Translations under genes and position numbers: made by a program | Notes under the pieces: generated by a model | The model's input: the letters and a program-made list of their open reading frames with translations, nothing else | The model's database searches: none | Told to the model about the DNA's origin: nothing | Shown: positions 26,456-36,313 of the stretch, piece by piece | Numbering within the stretch: position 1 is the first letter of the stretch | How the letters are laid out: each line of letters opens with the position of its first letter | Origin: Hyphomicrobium zavarzinii ATCC 27496 | Lineage (GTDB): Bacteria > Pseudomonadota > Alphaproteobacteria > Rhizobiales > Hyphomicrobiaceae | Reading direction: 5' to 3' | Length of the DNA: 64,000 bases | Assembly (NCBI RefSeq): GCF_000383415.1 | Contig: NZ_KB911256.1 | Span: 785,348-849,347 of the forward strand

Positions 26456-28207
26456 ATGAGGTTGATCGTTGATCCTCGACGCGGCGACGTCGAAGACGAT
26501 GCGTCCAGCACGAAGCACCGCTCGCTGCTCTCCATGGCGGGCAGTATTCTGGTCGAGGTGAGCCTGCCCAAGCTGCTGCTTGCATGGCTCATTCTGTTGA
26601 TCGTCCCGGCTATCGTGCTCGGCGTTGCGCCGCTGATCGCGACGAGCTGGGCCGCCAAGGTCGGAGGGCAGCTCGGCACGCAGCTCCTCGGGTTCGTGCC
26701 AGTCGTCATTCTTCTCGCCATTCTCGTCCTTGGCTGGTTGTTCGGGCGCAGGCTTTTCCATCTGGCGGAAAGCAGTTTCTGGTCGCTGAACGCGCTTGCG
26801 GTAGAGCCCGCTTACGCGATGTGCCGCGAGTCCCTGCGCCATGTCGCGGAGCTCATGCTTCCGGAAGCCGCGGAGGTCGCTCGCCGAGAGCGCCTCAGAG
26901 CGTGGACCGCCGCACTGTCGGGCATCCTCATCAGCGGGCTCGCGCTGGGCGCGGTGCTGCTCGCGTGGCCGGCCTCCCGTTGGATCGGTACGGCCGGCGA
27001 TCTACTTGCGCCGCGTACGCTAGCCTGGATCGCGCTTGCCAACACCGTCGTGCTGGTTGGCACCTACCTTGCCGTGGCGTCGCTCGTGTGGGCGTTCGCC
27101 GATATGACGATGCCGCCTCCGCGCGACATCGAGAGCTTTCCGCGAGCTTCGCCGGGTGCACGCAGCTGGCGCATCGCGCATCTGTCGGACCTTCACGTCG
27201 TCGGCGAGCGATATGGATACCGGATCGAGAGCGGCAGGTCGGGACCGCAAGGAAACGCGCGCCTGCACCGACTGCTCGCAGGGCTCGACGCGCTCCATGC
27301 TTCAGAGCCGCTCCACACTGTGTTGATCACGGGAGATCAGACCGATGCCGGCCGCGCGGCCGAGTGGGCCGAGTTTCTCGATGCGATGGCGGCCTACCCC
27401 GCTATTGCCGAGCGCGCGCTCATCCTTCCGGGAAATCACGACGTCAACATCGTCGATCGCGCCAACCCCGCGCGCCTCGATCTCAACGTGGATCCGAACA
27501 GTCGCTTGCGCAAAATCCGCACGCTATCGGCCACGGCGGCAATCCAGGGCACTCGCGCCAAGGTGATCGACCGCGCAGGCAAGCGCGTCGGCGAAACGCT
27601 TCAGGATGCCCTGGCAGCGCGCGCGTCCGGCCTTAAGAGCTTCGCCGATACCGGACGTCCCGTCTTCTCGACGGCGATCTCGGACCTGTGGAACGATCTC
27701 TTCCCCATGGTCCTGCCGCCCGATGACGAGGACGGGCTGGGCATCATCCTTCTCAACTCCAACGCCGAGTCTCATTTCTCCTTCACCAACGCGCTGGGGC
27801 TTGTCTCGGCGGATCAGGTGAGGGGCATCGAGACGGCGGCCGCGCAATATTCGCGTGCTGTCTGGCTCATTGGCCTCCATCACCACCCGATAGAATACCC
27901 GCGCGCCGCGAAGGTTCTGTCCGAGCGTATTGGCACGGCGTTGGTCAACGGCAATTGGTTCCTGCGCCAGCTTCGGCCGATGGCAAGCCGCGCCGTGCTG
28001 ATGCATGGCCACCGACATATCGATTGGATCGGCGAGTGTGGAGGAATGGCAATTGTCTCGGCGCCCTCTCCGGTGATGGAGGCGACCAACGACGTCGAGA
28101 CGCACTTTTACATTCACACGCTGGAGGCCGGGAGCGACGGCCGCATTCGCCTGCTGAAGCCGCAGCGCATGACGGTCGCCGGGGACGAGACGCGGGAGGT
28201 ATCGTAA
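26456..28207 (+). CDS. Membrane-anchored metallophosphoesterase
   Basis: A 583-residue product. Four hydrophobic segments (about 37-62, 78-98, 158-178, 190-213) precede a calcineurin-like phosphoesterase domain (about 235-560). The metal-binding motifs are visible in order: DLH (about 244), GDQTD, GNHD, LHHHP and GHRH. Substrate is unknown; membrane-bound relatives include 5'-nucleotidases and lipid phosphodiesterases. It converges with the RND permease 25 bases downstream and is probably not part of the caspase run, from which it is separated by 161 bases. Confidence 0.85.
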   Translation: MRLIVDPRRGDVEDDASSTKHRSLLSMAGSILVEVSLPKLLLAWLILLIVPAIVLGVAPLIATSWAAKVGGQLGTQLLGFVPVVILLAILVLGWLFGRRLFHLAESSFWSLNALAVEPAYAMCRESLRHVAELMLPEAAEVARRERLRAWTAALSGILISGLALGAVLLAWPASRWIGTAGDLLAPRTLAWIALANTVVLVGTYLAVASLVWAFADMTMPPPRDIESFPRASPGARSWRIAHLSDLHVVGERYGYRIESGRSGPQGNARLHRLLAGLDALHASEPLHTVLITGDQTDAGRAAEWAEFLDAMAAYPAIAERALILPGNHDVNIVDRANPARLDLNVDPNSRLRKIRTLSATAAIQGTRAKVIDRAGKRVGETLQDALAARASGLKSFADTGRPVFSTAISDLWNDLFPMVLPPDDEDGLGIILLNSNAESHFSFTNALGLVSADQVRGIETAAAQYSRAVWLIGLHHHPIEYPRAAKVLSERIGTALVNGNWFLRQLRPMASRAVLMHGHRHIDWIGECGGMAIVSAPSPVMEATNDVETHFYIHTLEAGSDGRIRLLKPQRMTVAGDETREVS

Positions 28208-28232
28208 TGGCGCAAGCGCAGGAAACGGACCA

Positions 28233-31200
28233 TCAAGCAGTGCCGCCGTCATTTGCGACCGCCACAGAGGGCGCGGTTCTCGAAAACCACGCGACGTAGA
28301 GGGCGGGAAGAAACACGAGCGTCAGCAGCGTGGCAATGAGAAGCCCGCCCATGATCGCGAAGGCCATCGGTCCCCAGAACACGGTTGGCGCGATGGGGAT
28401 CATACCGAGAACCGTCGAGACCGCGGTCAGCATGATCGGCCGGAAGCGTGTGCAACTCGCATCGATGGCGGCGGTGGTGACATCCTTGCCCTGAGACCGT
28501 TCGGACTCGATCTGCCCGATCAGGATGACGGCGTTCTTCGTGATCATGCCCAGAAGGGCGAGGATTCCGAGAATGGCAACGAAGCCGAGCGGCCGTCCCG
28601 AGACGAGGAGAGCGGCCACGACGCCGATCAGTCCGAGCGGTCCGACAGTCAGCACCAGCCCGAGCCGCTGGAAGCTGCGCAACTCCACCATCAGAACGGT
28701 CAGCATGATCAGTAGCATGAGCGGAACGACTGCGATCACCGAAGCCTGAGACTTCTGGCTTTCCTCGACAGTTCCGCCCTCCACGATGGCGTAGCCCTGT
28801 GGAAGCTCCTTTCGCAGCGCCGCGATGCTGGGCGCCAGCGCATCGACGACGGTCTCCGGCAGCGTGCCGCCGGAGACATTCGCCTGCACGGTAAGCGTCG
28901 GCACGCGATTGCGCCGCCAGACCACAGGCTGGTCCTGGGCATACTCGAAGGAGGCGAACTGGCTCAGGGGAACGGTTCTGCCGTTGGGGAGCGGAACCTG
29001 GATGGTGCGGAGAGTCGCGAGGGAGACGCGCTGCTCGTCCGTTGCCCGGGCGATCACGTCGACAAGATAGATATCATCGCGAACCTGGGTGAGCGTGTTG
29101 CCCGTAATGACGGTGTTGAGAACGGACGCCAGCGCTTCGGAGCTGAGGCCGAGCTGGCGCGCCTCGTCCTGGTTGACGGCGATGCGAACCTCGCGCGTCG
29201 GTTCGATCCAATCGAAATTGACATGCTCGGCCTGGCGGTTGGCGGCCACGACCGCAGCCAGCTTGAACGCGATGTCCCGGACGACCGCAATGTCCGGCCC
29301 GCTGACGCGATACTGAACCGGCCAGCCCACGGGCGGGCCCAGCTCGAGCGGCGAGATGCGGCCGACCACATTGGGGAAGTCGGTTGTCAGGAGCTTTTCG
29401 AGGCGCGCGCGCAGCCGTTCGCGCGCCGCGACATTCTTGGCGACGACCACGGCCTGCGCGAAGAACGCATTGGGGAGCTGGACATCGAGCGGGAGATAGA
29501 AGCGGATGGCGCCGCGGCCCACATAGGTGCTCCAGCGCGCGACGTCCTCATCGCCGCGAAGTGCCGCATCCAGCCGCTCGACGGCATCCTCCGTCGCGAA
29601 GATCGAGGCGTTCTGCGGAAGCCGCATGTCGACCAGCAACTCGGGCCGGTCGGAGGAGGGGAAGAACTGCCGGGGAATGAGAGGGAGCGCCAGAATGGAG
29701 GCCACGAACACGGCTAGCGTGGCGGCGATCGTCAAGCCCTTCGCCGCGACGGCGCGCGAAAGAAAGCCGCGATAGGTCTCCAGCACCTTGCTCGATTGGC
29801 CGCTCTCGGCGGGCGCAGGCGGCTTCAGAATGACGGAGCAGAGGATGGGGGCGAAGATCACAGCCACGACCCAGGAGACGAGCAGCGCGATGCTCACCAC
29901 GGCAAACAGCGAGAAGGTGTACTCGCCGGCGGAGCTGGCGGCAAAGCCCACGGGAACGAACCCGGCAATTGTCACGAGCGTGCCAGCCAGCATGGGGAAC
30001 GCGTAAGTGCGGAACGCGAAAGAGGCCGCTTCCTCCTTGCTGTCCCCCCTGGCGAGACGGGTGAGCGTTGCGTCAGTCATGGTCATCGCATCGTCGACCA
30101 GCAAAGCGAGGGCAATGATGAGCGCGCCGAGGGAGATGCGCTGCATGTCTATGCCGAAGAGCTCCATGATCGCGAAGACGATAGCGAGCGTGAGCGGAAT
30201 GGAGAGCGCGATGATGAGCCCTGCGCGCACGCCGAGGCTGATGAAGCTCACGACGAGGATGATGCCGACGGCCTGCCAGAGCGACGACATGAACTCAGAG
30301 ATGGCGCTCTCCACCGTCACCGCCTGATCCGCCACGAGCCGCGGTTCGATGCCGAGCGGAAGCGTGGCCTTCACTTCGTCCATTTTCGTTTTGATGTTTT
30401 GTCCGAGCGCGAGAATGTCGCCGCCGTCGCGCATGGCGATGGCAAGTCCAATCGCCGGCTTGCCGTTGACGCGGAGCAAAGGCTGCGGCGGATCCGAGAA
30501 ACCGCGCCTCACCTGCGCAATGTCGCGCAGGCGCAACATGCGGTCGCCAACCGCGAAGTTGACGTCGAGCACATCCTGCTCGGAGGTGAACGCACCGGAC
30601 ACCCTGAGTGATAGCGTCTCGTCTCCGGTTTCTATCGTGCCGCCGGGGCGCACGATGTTCTGGGATTGCAGCGCGCGGATCAGCGCCGACCGGTCGACGC
30701 CGAGCGTGGCGAGCTCCTTCATGGAGAACTCGACGAAGATCTTCTCGTCCTGCGCGCCCAGGATCTCGATCTTCGAGACGTCGCGGACTTTGAGAAGGGT
30801 GGAGCGCACGTCCTCCACGTGGTCGCGAAGCTCACGGTGGGTGAAGCCGTCCGCCGTGAAGCCGTAGATGATGCCGAAGGTGTCGCCGAAATTGTCGTTG
30901 AAGCCGGGACCGACGATGCCCATAGGCAAGGTGGATCTCATGTCGGCCACGTTGCGGCGCACCTCGTCCCAGATGTCGCGGACTTCGCGGGCGGTCGTGT
31001 CGCCCTGAAGGTTTACGAAGATGGTCGTGACGCCCGCCTTGGTGTAGCTGCGAAGAAAGTCGAGCTTTTCCGTTTCCTGAAGCGTGCGCTCGAGCCGCTC
31101 CGTCACCTGGTTGAGCGTTTCTTCGATGGTGGCGCCGGGCCAGGCGGCTTGCACCACCATGGTCTTTATGACGAAGGTCGGATCCTCGTTGCGCCCGAGC

Positions 31201-31298
31201 CGGGCATAGGAGAAGACACCGGCGATCACCGCCATGATCATGAAGTAGATCACCAGCGAGCGGTTGCGCAGCGCCCAGTGTGAAAGATTGACGCCCAT
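28233..31298 (-). CDS. RND efflux permease
   Basis: A 1021-residue inner-membrane transporter of the AcrB/MdtF superfamily. A first transmembrane segment at about 12-30 is followed by two large periplasmic loops and the usual twelve-segment plan. The proton-relay pair Asp402-Asp403 is in transmembrane helix 4 (ALLVDDAM). It exports drugs, dyes, solvents or lipids in exchange for protons with the adaptor encoded one base upstream (start and stop overlap). No outer-membrane TolC-like gene is present, so that partner is encoded elsewhere. Confidence 0.93.
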   Translation of the reverse strand: MGVNLSHWALRNRSLVIYFMIMAVIAGVFSYARLGRNEDPTFVIKTMVVQAAWPGATIEETLNQVTERLERTLQETEKLDFLRSYTKAGVTTIFVNLQGDTTAREVRDIWDEVRRNVADMRSTLPMGIVGPGFNDNFGDTFGIIYGFTADGFTHRELRDHVEDVRSTLLKVRDVSKIEILGAQDEKIFVEFSMKELATLGVDRSALIRALQSQNIVRPGGTIETGDETLSLRVSGAFTSEQDVLDVNFAVGDRMLRLRDIAQVRRGFSDPPQPLLRVNGKPAIGLAIAMRDGGDILALGQNIKTKMDEVKATLPLGIEPRLVADQAVTVESAISEFMSSLWQAVGIILVVSFISLGVRAGLIIALSIPLTLAIVFAIMELFGIDMQRISLGALIIALALLVDDAMTMTDATLTRLARGDSKEEAASFAFRTYAFPMLAGTLVTIAGFVPVGFAASSAGEYTFSLFAVVSIALLVSWVVAVIFAPILCSVILKPPAPAESGQSSKVLETYRGFLSRAVAAKGLTIAATLAVFVASILALPLIPRQFFPSSDRPELLVDMRLPQNASIFATEDAVERLDAALRGDEDVARWSTYVGRGAIRFYLPLDVQLPNAFFAQAVVVAKNVAARERLRARLEKLLTTDFPNVVGRISPLELGPPVGWPVQYRVSGPDIAVVRDIAFKLAAVVAANRQAEHVNFDWIEPTREVRIAVNQDEARQLGLSSEALASVLNTVITGNTLTQVRDDIYLVDVIARATDEQRVSLATLRTIQVPLPNGRTVPLSQFASFEYAQDQPVVWRRNRVPTLTVQANVSGGTLPETVVDALAPSIAALRKELPQGYAIVEGGTVEESQKSQASVIAVVPLMLLIMLTVLMVELRSFQRLGLVLTVGPLGLIGVVAALLVSGRPLGFVAILGILALLGMITKNAVILIGQIESERSQGKDVTTAAIDASCTRFRPIMLTAVSTVLGMIPIAPTVFWGPMAFAIMGGLLIATLLTLVFLPALYVAWFSRTAPSVAVANDGGTA

Positions 31299-32416
31299 TA
31301 CGGTTCCGCTCCGAGGATGCGTATCCTTTGTCCGGGATGAAGCGCCTGAACGCCCGCGGTCACGATGACGTCTCCCACGTCGAGGCCGTCGGAGATCATG
31401 ACGGTTGCCGGGTCGAAGCGGGCCACCTCGACGTTGCGGAGCGAGACGCTGTAATCGGCCGGGTTTACGATCCAGACGGCAGGCTGCAGATTGACCTTCG
31501 TCAGCGCGCTCGCCGGTATTTCGATGGTCGCCAGCGTGTCGAGTTCGATTTGGCCGGTTACTGTCGCGCCCAGCCGCATCGCTTCGGGCGGGTCCGTCAG
31601 CCCCACCTTCACCTCGAATGTACGGGTGGTCGGGTCGGCCTGGGGCGCCACGGTTCGCACGCGTCCGGCTGCCTTGACGGAGGGATCGTCGCTCAGCCGA
31701 ACCTCGATCTCCACGTCGGCTGGAACGGAACGCAGCACCTGCGCCGGCACGTCGAACACGCCGTCTTTTCCGTCTTCGCGGGCGAGACGGACGATCATCT
31801 GTCCCGCCTGCACCACCTCGTGAGGCTCGGCTCCGGTCGCGGTCACGACGCCAGGCGCGTCGGCCTCGAGCTCCGTGAAACTCACGAGATCATGGGCCGC
31901 TTTGAGCTGAGCCTCCGCGGCGTCGAGTTGCGCTTCGGCGGTCGCGCGCGCCTTCTCCGCCTGATCGTAGAGCGCGCGCGTCGTCCAGCCCTGGGAGAGA
32001 AGCGTCTCCTGCCGCTCGAAGCGATTGCGCGCTTCCGTTAGCGCCGCATGAGCGGCCGCGAGGTTGGCCTGCGCGGAGCGCAACGCATTCATCTCGTTCT
32101 GAGGCTCGAGCCGCGCGACTACTTGGCCTGCCTCGACGCGATCTCCAATTCCGACCGTGCGCTCTGCCATGCGGCCGGAGATGCGGAATCCCAGTGCGGC
32201 TTCGTTGGCCGCCTCGACCCGCCCGGTGAGCGCCAGCGGCTGCCCGCCGACACGCTTCTCGACAGTCGTGGTACGCACGGGACGGGGATCGGGCGCCGCG
32301 CTTTCGGTGTCGTCGCTACAAGCCGACAGGGCGAGCGTGCCGAGCAGCGCGATCGCGGGAAGAGGCACGCCGAGAAGAGGCGCGACCTGCTGTGATGCTC
32401 GGCTCCATCTGCTCAT
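31298..32416 (-). CDS. RND periplasmic adaptor (membrane fusion protein)
   Basis: A 372-residue lipoprotein; the start at 32416 yields a signal with lipobox LSAC (lipidated Cys33). The mature chain has the usual barrel-sandwich (lipoyl-like) halves around a helical hairpin of about 130-200 (LRSAQANLAAAHAALTEARN and the returning helix), then a beta-barrel and membrane-proximal domain. It joins the RND permease to an outer-membrane channel. It overlaps the permease gene by one base and lies about 40 bases past the GntP gene start region, transcribed in the same direction. Confidence 0.9.
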   Translation of the reverse strand: MSRWSRASQQVAPLLGVPLPAIALLGTLALSACSDDTESAAPDPRPVRTTTVEKRVGGQPLALTGRVEAANEAALGFRISGRMAERTVGIGDRVEAGQVVARLEPQNEMNALRSAQANLAAAHAALTEARNRFERQETLLSQGWTTRALYDQAEKARATAEAQLDAAEAQLKAAHDLVSFTELEADAPGVVTATGAEPHEVVQAGQMIVRLAREDGKDGVFDVPAQVLRSVPADVEIEVRLSDDPSVKAAGRVRTVAPQADPTTRTFEVKVGLTDPPEAMRLGATVTGQIELDTLATIEIPASALTKVNLQPAVWIVNPADYSVSLRNVEVARFDPATVMISDGLDVGDVIVTAGVQALHPGQRIRILGAEP

Positions 32417-32455
32417 CGGACAAAGCTCCCTCAACTGCCTGATCGGCGCGCGACC

Positions 32456-33913
32456 TCAGAACGATCCGAATAACGACCCCAGAACGATGACGGCCGCGAG
32501 GGCTATCATCGCGCCGAAGATGCAAACGACAACGATGTCCCGGTAGCTTTCGCGGTGTGTCGATCCGCACACGGCGAGCAGGGAGACGACCGCTCCGTTG
32601 TGCGGGAGGCTGTCGAGCGTTCCCGCCCCGATGACGGAGACGCGATGCAGCAGGTCCGGATGGATGCCCTGGTCCGCAGCAAGGTGCATGTAGGTGCCCC
32701 CGAGCGCATCGAGCGCGATGGTGAGGCCGCCGGAAGCAGAACCGGTGAGGGCCGCGAGCACGTTGGTCGCGACCGTGAGAGACACCAGCACGCCGCCGCC
32801 GATGGAGAGCACCCAATCGCGCACGAACGCGAAGGCGGGTAGCATGGCGACGACGGCGCCGAAGCCGACGAGGCTCGCAACGCTGAGCGCGGGGAGAACG
32901 GACGCGTTGGCGCCGGCATCCATGCTTTTGCGCAAGGCGGGGAGGCGCTCGTAGTTGAGAATGATGAGTACGAGCGTCGCCGTGGCCAGCGCGATGGCCA
33001 CCGACCACACGCCCCCCACGGCCTGGATGGAGGTTCCGCCCCACCGCTCCTCCTTGAGGAACGCGAAGTCGAGCGAGGGGAGAACGATCAAAGCCATCAG
33101 CAGATTGACGAGCACGACGACGAACAGGGGCAGCGCGGCAACCAAGATGGGCGGCAACGTCTCGGTGTGCTGGCCGTGAGAAATTTCGGCCGGGTCGAAC
33201 TCGCGAGCCGCTGTCGCACGCTCGCGGATGAACTCGTCGTCCGCCGCTGCAGCGCCCGCATCCCCAAGGTCCGCGCCCCCGAAACCTTCTCCTTTGAGCC
33301 GCGCCTTGTCCTCCTCACGGCGCAGCCACCACAACCCGAAGCCGAGCATGATGGCCGAGGCGATGATGCCGAGACCGGGAGCTGCGAAAGGCGTCGTGCC
33401 GAAAAACGGCATCGGAATGGCATTCTGGATCGCGGGCGTGCCGGGCAGGGCGGACATTGTGAACGTGGAAGTTCCGAGCGCGATCGCGGCCGGTATCAGG
33501 CGCCGGGGGATGTTCGCGGCCCGGAACAGCTCGATTGCCATCGGCGCCAGAACGAAGAACGCGACGAACAGGCTGACACCGCCGTAGGTCACCGCCGCGC
33601 CGGCTAGAATGACGGCGAGGATGGCGCGCGAAGGACCGAGCGTCTCCGTCATGTAGCGCGCGATGGCCTTCACGGAGCCGCTGTCGTCCATGAGCTTGCC
33701 GAACAACGCGCCGAGCAGGAACAGCGGAAAGAACTGCGCGAGAAACTGCGCCGCGTTGGACATGAACGTCTGGGTCCAGTGGGCGAGCAGCGGTTCGCGC
33801 GAGAAGGCGGCCGCGATCAGCGCGGCGGCAGGGGCCAGGAGAAGGATGCTCCAGCCGCGATAGGCGAGCCAGATGAGAAATCCGAGCGCAACGATGATGC
33901 CAAGAAGTCCCAT
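32456..33913 (-). CDS. GntP family permease
   Basis: A 485-residue polytopic protein with about 12 hydrophobic segments. Motifs such as YGGVSLFVAFFVLAPMA, SALPGTPAIQNAIP and the C-terminal SLPHNGAVV are characteristic of the GntP family, which imports gluconate and related hydroxy acids including 3-hydroxybutyrate. The three-base gap to the patatin gene upstream suggests one operon. A cytoplasmic loop around 205-245 is rich in Ala and Asp and unusually long. The substrate cannot be told from the sequence. Confidence 0.85.
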   Translation of the reverse strand: MGLLGIIVALGFLIWLAYRGWSILLLAPAAALIAAAFSREPLLAHWTQTFMSNAAQFLAQFFPLFLLGALFGKLMDDSGSVKAIARYMTETLGPSRAILAVILAGAAVTYGGVSLFVAFFVLAPMAIELFRAANIPRRLIPAAIALGTSTFTMSALPGTPAIQNAIPMPFFGTTPFAAPGLGIIASAIMLGFGLWWLRREEDKARLKGEGFGGADLGDAGAAAADDEFIRERATAAREFDPAEISHGQHTETLPPILVAALPLFVVVLVNLLMALIVLPSLDFAFLKEERWGGTSIQAVGGVWSVAIALATATLVLIILNYERLPALRKSMDAGANASVLPALSVASLVGFGAVVAMLPAFAFVRDWVLSIGGGVLVSLTVATNVLAALTGSASGGLTIALDALGGTYMHLAADQGIHPDLLHRVSVIGAGTLDSLPHNGAVVSLLAVCGSTHRESYRDIVVVCIFGAMIALAAVIVLGSLFGSF

Positions 33914-33916
33914 TGG

Positions 33917-34957
33917 CTAGACCTGATGAAGAAGGGAGTCCAGATCGACCGATGACCGGCGCCCGAGATCCTGGCTGTGCTTGGTCATGAACTCATCCGC
34001 CGAACGCCGTCCCTCGTCGCGCAGCATTTCGAGGAAGGGCCACTCCGCATTGAGTTTCGATGAGTAGCCGAGATTGCTCATGGTGTCGTTCGGCACCGCA
34101 TGGACGCGCATCTTGCCCCACAGGGCTCCCTCGGTCGTGCCGGGATCGGCGACCTGCCTCAGTAGCGCGATCATCTTGAGCTCTTTGAGCGTAACGGCGT
34201 TGAACGCGACCTCGTTGATCCGGTCGAGGATCTCCCGCGCCGAGCGCGGCGTGCCGGGACGCTCGATCGGGTTGATCGGAACCAGGATGGTGTCGCGCGA
34301 GGTGCATTCGAGCACCAAGGGCATGATGCTCGGGTTGCCGGAATAGCCCCCGTCCCAGTATGCGTCCCCGTCGATCTCGATGGCCTGGAAAAGCTGGGGC
34401 AGGCATGCGGACGCAAGAAGCACGTCGGGCGTAAGCTCGGCGTTGCGAAAGATGCGGCCGCGTCCCGTGCGGACATTCGTTGCGTTCACGAACAGCTTGA
34501 TTGAGCCGCTCGCAAGCCGGTCGAAATGGACGCATTCGGCGAGCACGTCGCGGAGGGGATTGAAGCCGCCCGGATTGAGATCGTAGGGCGAGATGAGCCG
34601 CGCGATCAGGTCCATGGTGATGAACGCGGGCGAGTTGTCGAGTGTCCAGCGTCCGAGCATGACGTCGAGGGGGCTGCGCTGAAAGGGACTGAAACGGGCC
34701 GCTTCAGAGACTTTCCGCCAGAAGGTCTCCAGCGCAGCGCGCGCACCCTCCGGCCCGCCATCGGCATAGCCGTCTGCCAGCACTGCGGCGTTCATCGCAC
34801 CGGCGGACGTGCCAGAGATCCCGTCGATCCGCAGGTTGGGCTCTTCGAGGAGCCTGTCCAGAACGCCCCATGTAAAGGCACCGTGCGCGCCACCACCCTG
34901 CAAGGCCAGGTCCACGAGAAGTGGAGTCTTGCGATCTTCGAGACGCACGTTGGGCAT
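33917..34957 (-). CDS. Patatin-like phospholipase or polyester depolymerase
   Basis: A 346-residue cytoplasmic hydrolase with the catalytic dyad Ser51 (GTSAG) and Asp202 (DGGYSG), and the oxyanion motif GGGAHG at 21-26. Patatin-like proteins cleave acyl esters of lipids; some rhizobial members are intracellular polyhydroxybutyrate depolymerases. The immediate pairing with a GntP permease would fit hydroxybutyrate metabolism, but that is an inference. The start at 34957 has GGAGC upstream. No membrane segments or signal peptide. Confidence 0.88.
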   Translation of the reverse strand: MPNVRLEDRKTPLLVDLALQGGGAHGAFTWGVLDRLLEEPNLRIDGISGTSAGAMNAAVLADGYADGGPEGARAALETFWRKVSEAARFSPFQRSPLDVMLGRWTLDNSPAFITMDLIARLISPYDLNPGGFNPLRDVLAECVHFDRLASGSIKLFVNATNVRTGRGRIFRNAELTPDVLLASACLPQLFQAIEIDGDAYWDGGYSGNPSIMPLVLECTSRDTILVPINPIERPGTPRSAREILDRINEVAFNAVTLKELKMIALLRQVADPGTTEGALWGKMRVHAVPNDTMSNLGYSSKLNAEWPFLEMLRDEGRRSADEFMTKHSQDLGRRSSVDLDSLLHQV

Positions 34958-35014
34958 CGGTAGCTCCGAATCGGGATCTCAGCCATCCCCGATCTGCGGG
35001 GCTCGGCGCGCGGT

Positions 35015-35584
35015 CTAGGGTTCGACCGCGCGGGGTTCCCGACGGAGCTGCAGACCGAGTGCTATCCACCAGGCGCCATGCAGCAGCAGATCGATGCCGA
35101 CCAGCGTGCCCAGCACCCACAGTCCGCTCACCGGCCATTTCGCGAGGATCACGAAGCCGGCGATGATGCCGATGACGCCGGACAGAAGGAGCAGCGAGCC
35201 GTACCAACGCCAGTACTGGAAGGACTGCACGACGCGCACGACGCCGGATGCGATGAGCGCCAGACCGAAGACGAAGGTGAGCATCACGGATGCCACCAGC
35301 GGATCGGAAATGAGGATCGCGCCGCAGACGGCGTAGAGTGCGCCGATGAGAAGCCGCAACGCAAAGCCGCTCCAATGCGGCGCCGTGAATGCGTGGAAGA
35401 CCTCAGATCCGCCGGCGATGATCAGGAAGAAGCCGATCAGGATCGCGCTGATCACGGTGGCGAGCGCGACATCGCCGAGAACGAAGAGACCGGCGGCAAC
35501 GAAGACGATGCCGAGCAGGAGTGCGCCCCACCAGCTCGTTGTCGCCAGATTCGGGCTCGAATGAATGACTGACTTGTCGACCAT
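35015..35584 (-). CDS. HdeD family membrane protein
   Basis: A 189-residue protein with six hydrophobic segments (about 17-185) and the family's alternating Gly-rich helices (GIVFVAAGLFVLGD, LIGALYAVCGAILI). The start at 35584 has AGAGG upstream; the longer frame to 35692 is not needed. HdeD members are linked to acid resistance in enterobacteria, but alphaproteobacterial copies have no proven role. It lies 57 bases from the patatin gene on the same strand. Confidence 0.8.
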   Translation of the reverse strand: MVDKSVIHSSPNLATTSWWGALLLGIVFVAAGLFVLGDVALATVISAILIGFFLIIAGGSEVFHAFTAPHWSGFALRLLIGALYAVCGAILISDPLVASVMLTFVFGLALIASGVVRVVQSFQYWRWYGSLLLLSGVIGIIAGFVILAKWPVSGLWVLGTLVGIDLLLHGAWWIALGLQLRREPRAVEP

Positions 35585-35735
35585 GGTGGACCTCTTGAAA
35601 TCGAGTGTGAAAGAGAAATGCGAGAAAGATTTCGGGGCGAATTCCTTCGTCTCCGAAAACAGCTCTCCGGAGAAGCGAGTGTACTGTTTCAAGTTTCAAG
35701 TGATCGGCAGCTCGAATGAAGCTGCCGATATGAAA

Positions 35736-36074
35736 TCACTTTTCTTCAGGCGCGGGCCCGCGCATTTCGGGAACGGCACCGCTCACGGTGCCGGTCGCGG
35801 GAAGCTTTCCGGCTTCGTCACCCATTCTCTGCGGCGGGCCTTTCTGTGAGGCAGAACCTCCCGTTCCGGTGCTTGCGCCAGTGGCGGCCGAGCCCGTGCT
35901 GGGCCCCGTCATATCGGGCGTTGCGTTACGCATGGTCTCGCTGGCAGGGAGCTTTCCCTGATCGCCCATTGTCACGGGCGGCCCTTTGGGCATGGGGCGC
36001 TCTTCAGCAAGGGCGGAGGCCGAAAAGGCTCCGAAAGAGACGATTGCAATAGCAGGCGTAATCAAAAATTTCAT
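35736..36074 (-). CDS. Small exported protein with two internal repeats
   Basis: A 112-residue product with a signal peptide (about 1-23). The mature chain has two degenerate copies of a unit with GPP..MGD..GKLPA and a TPDM or VPEM plus (T/R)GP, at 31-58 and 79-107, joined by a Ser/Thr/Gly-rich linker (about 59-77). It is low in hydrophobic residues and likely disordered. No family is recognised. The 239 bases upstream, to the YqhA-like gene, hold no further gene. Confidence 0.6.
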   Translation of the reverse strand: MKFLITPAIAIVSFGAFSASALAEERPMPKGPPVTMGDQGKLPASETMRNATPDMTGPSTGSAATGASTGTGGSASQKGPPQRMGDEAGKLPATGTVSGAVPEMRGPAPEEK

Positions 36075-36313
36075 TGCACGGACTCCTCAGCGATTGGTTC
36101 ACTAAGTGTCCCCCGTGCTCGAACTATAGGCCCAATTCATCCCCATGAGAAGGAAATGTAATGAAGCGGACCAATTGGAGTTAATTGTTCAAAAATCAGA
36201 GCGCGCTTCGGCTCAATGAGTTTGCGCAGCGTCCATTTTTTAACCTGGACGTTCTGATCTGGAGCAGTAAGCGATCGGAATGCGAAGCCGTGCGGCGTTT
36301 GCTTTGATCGGGC

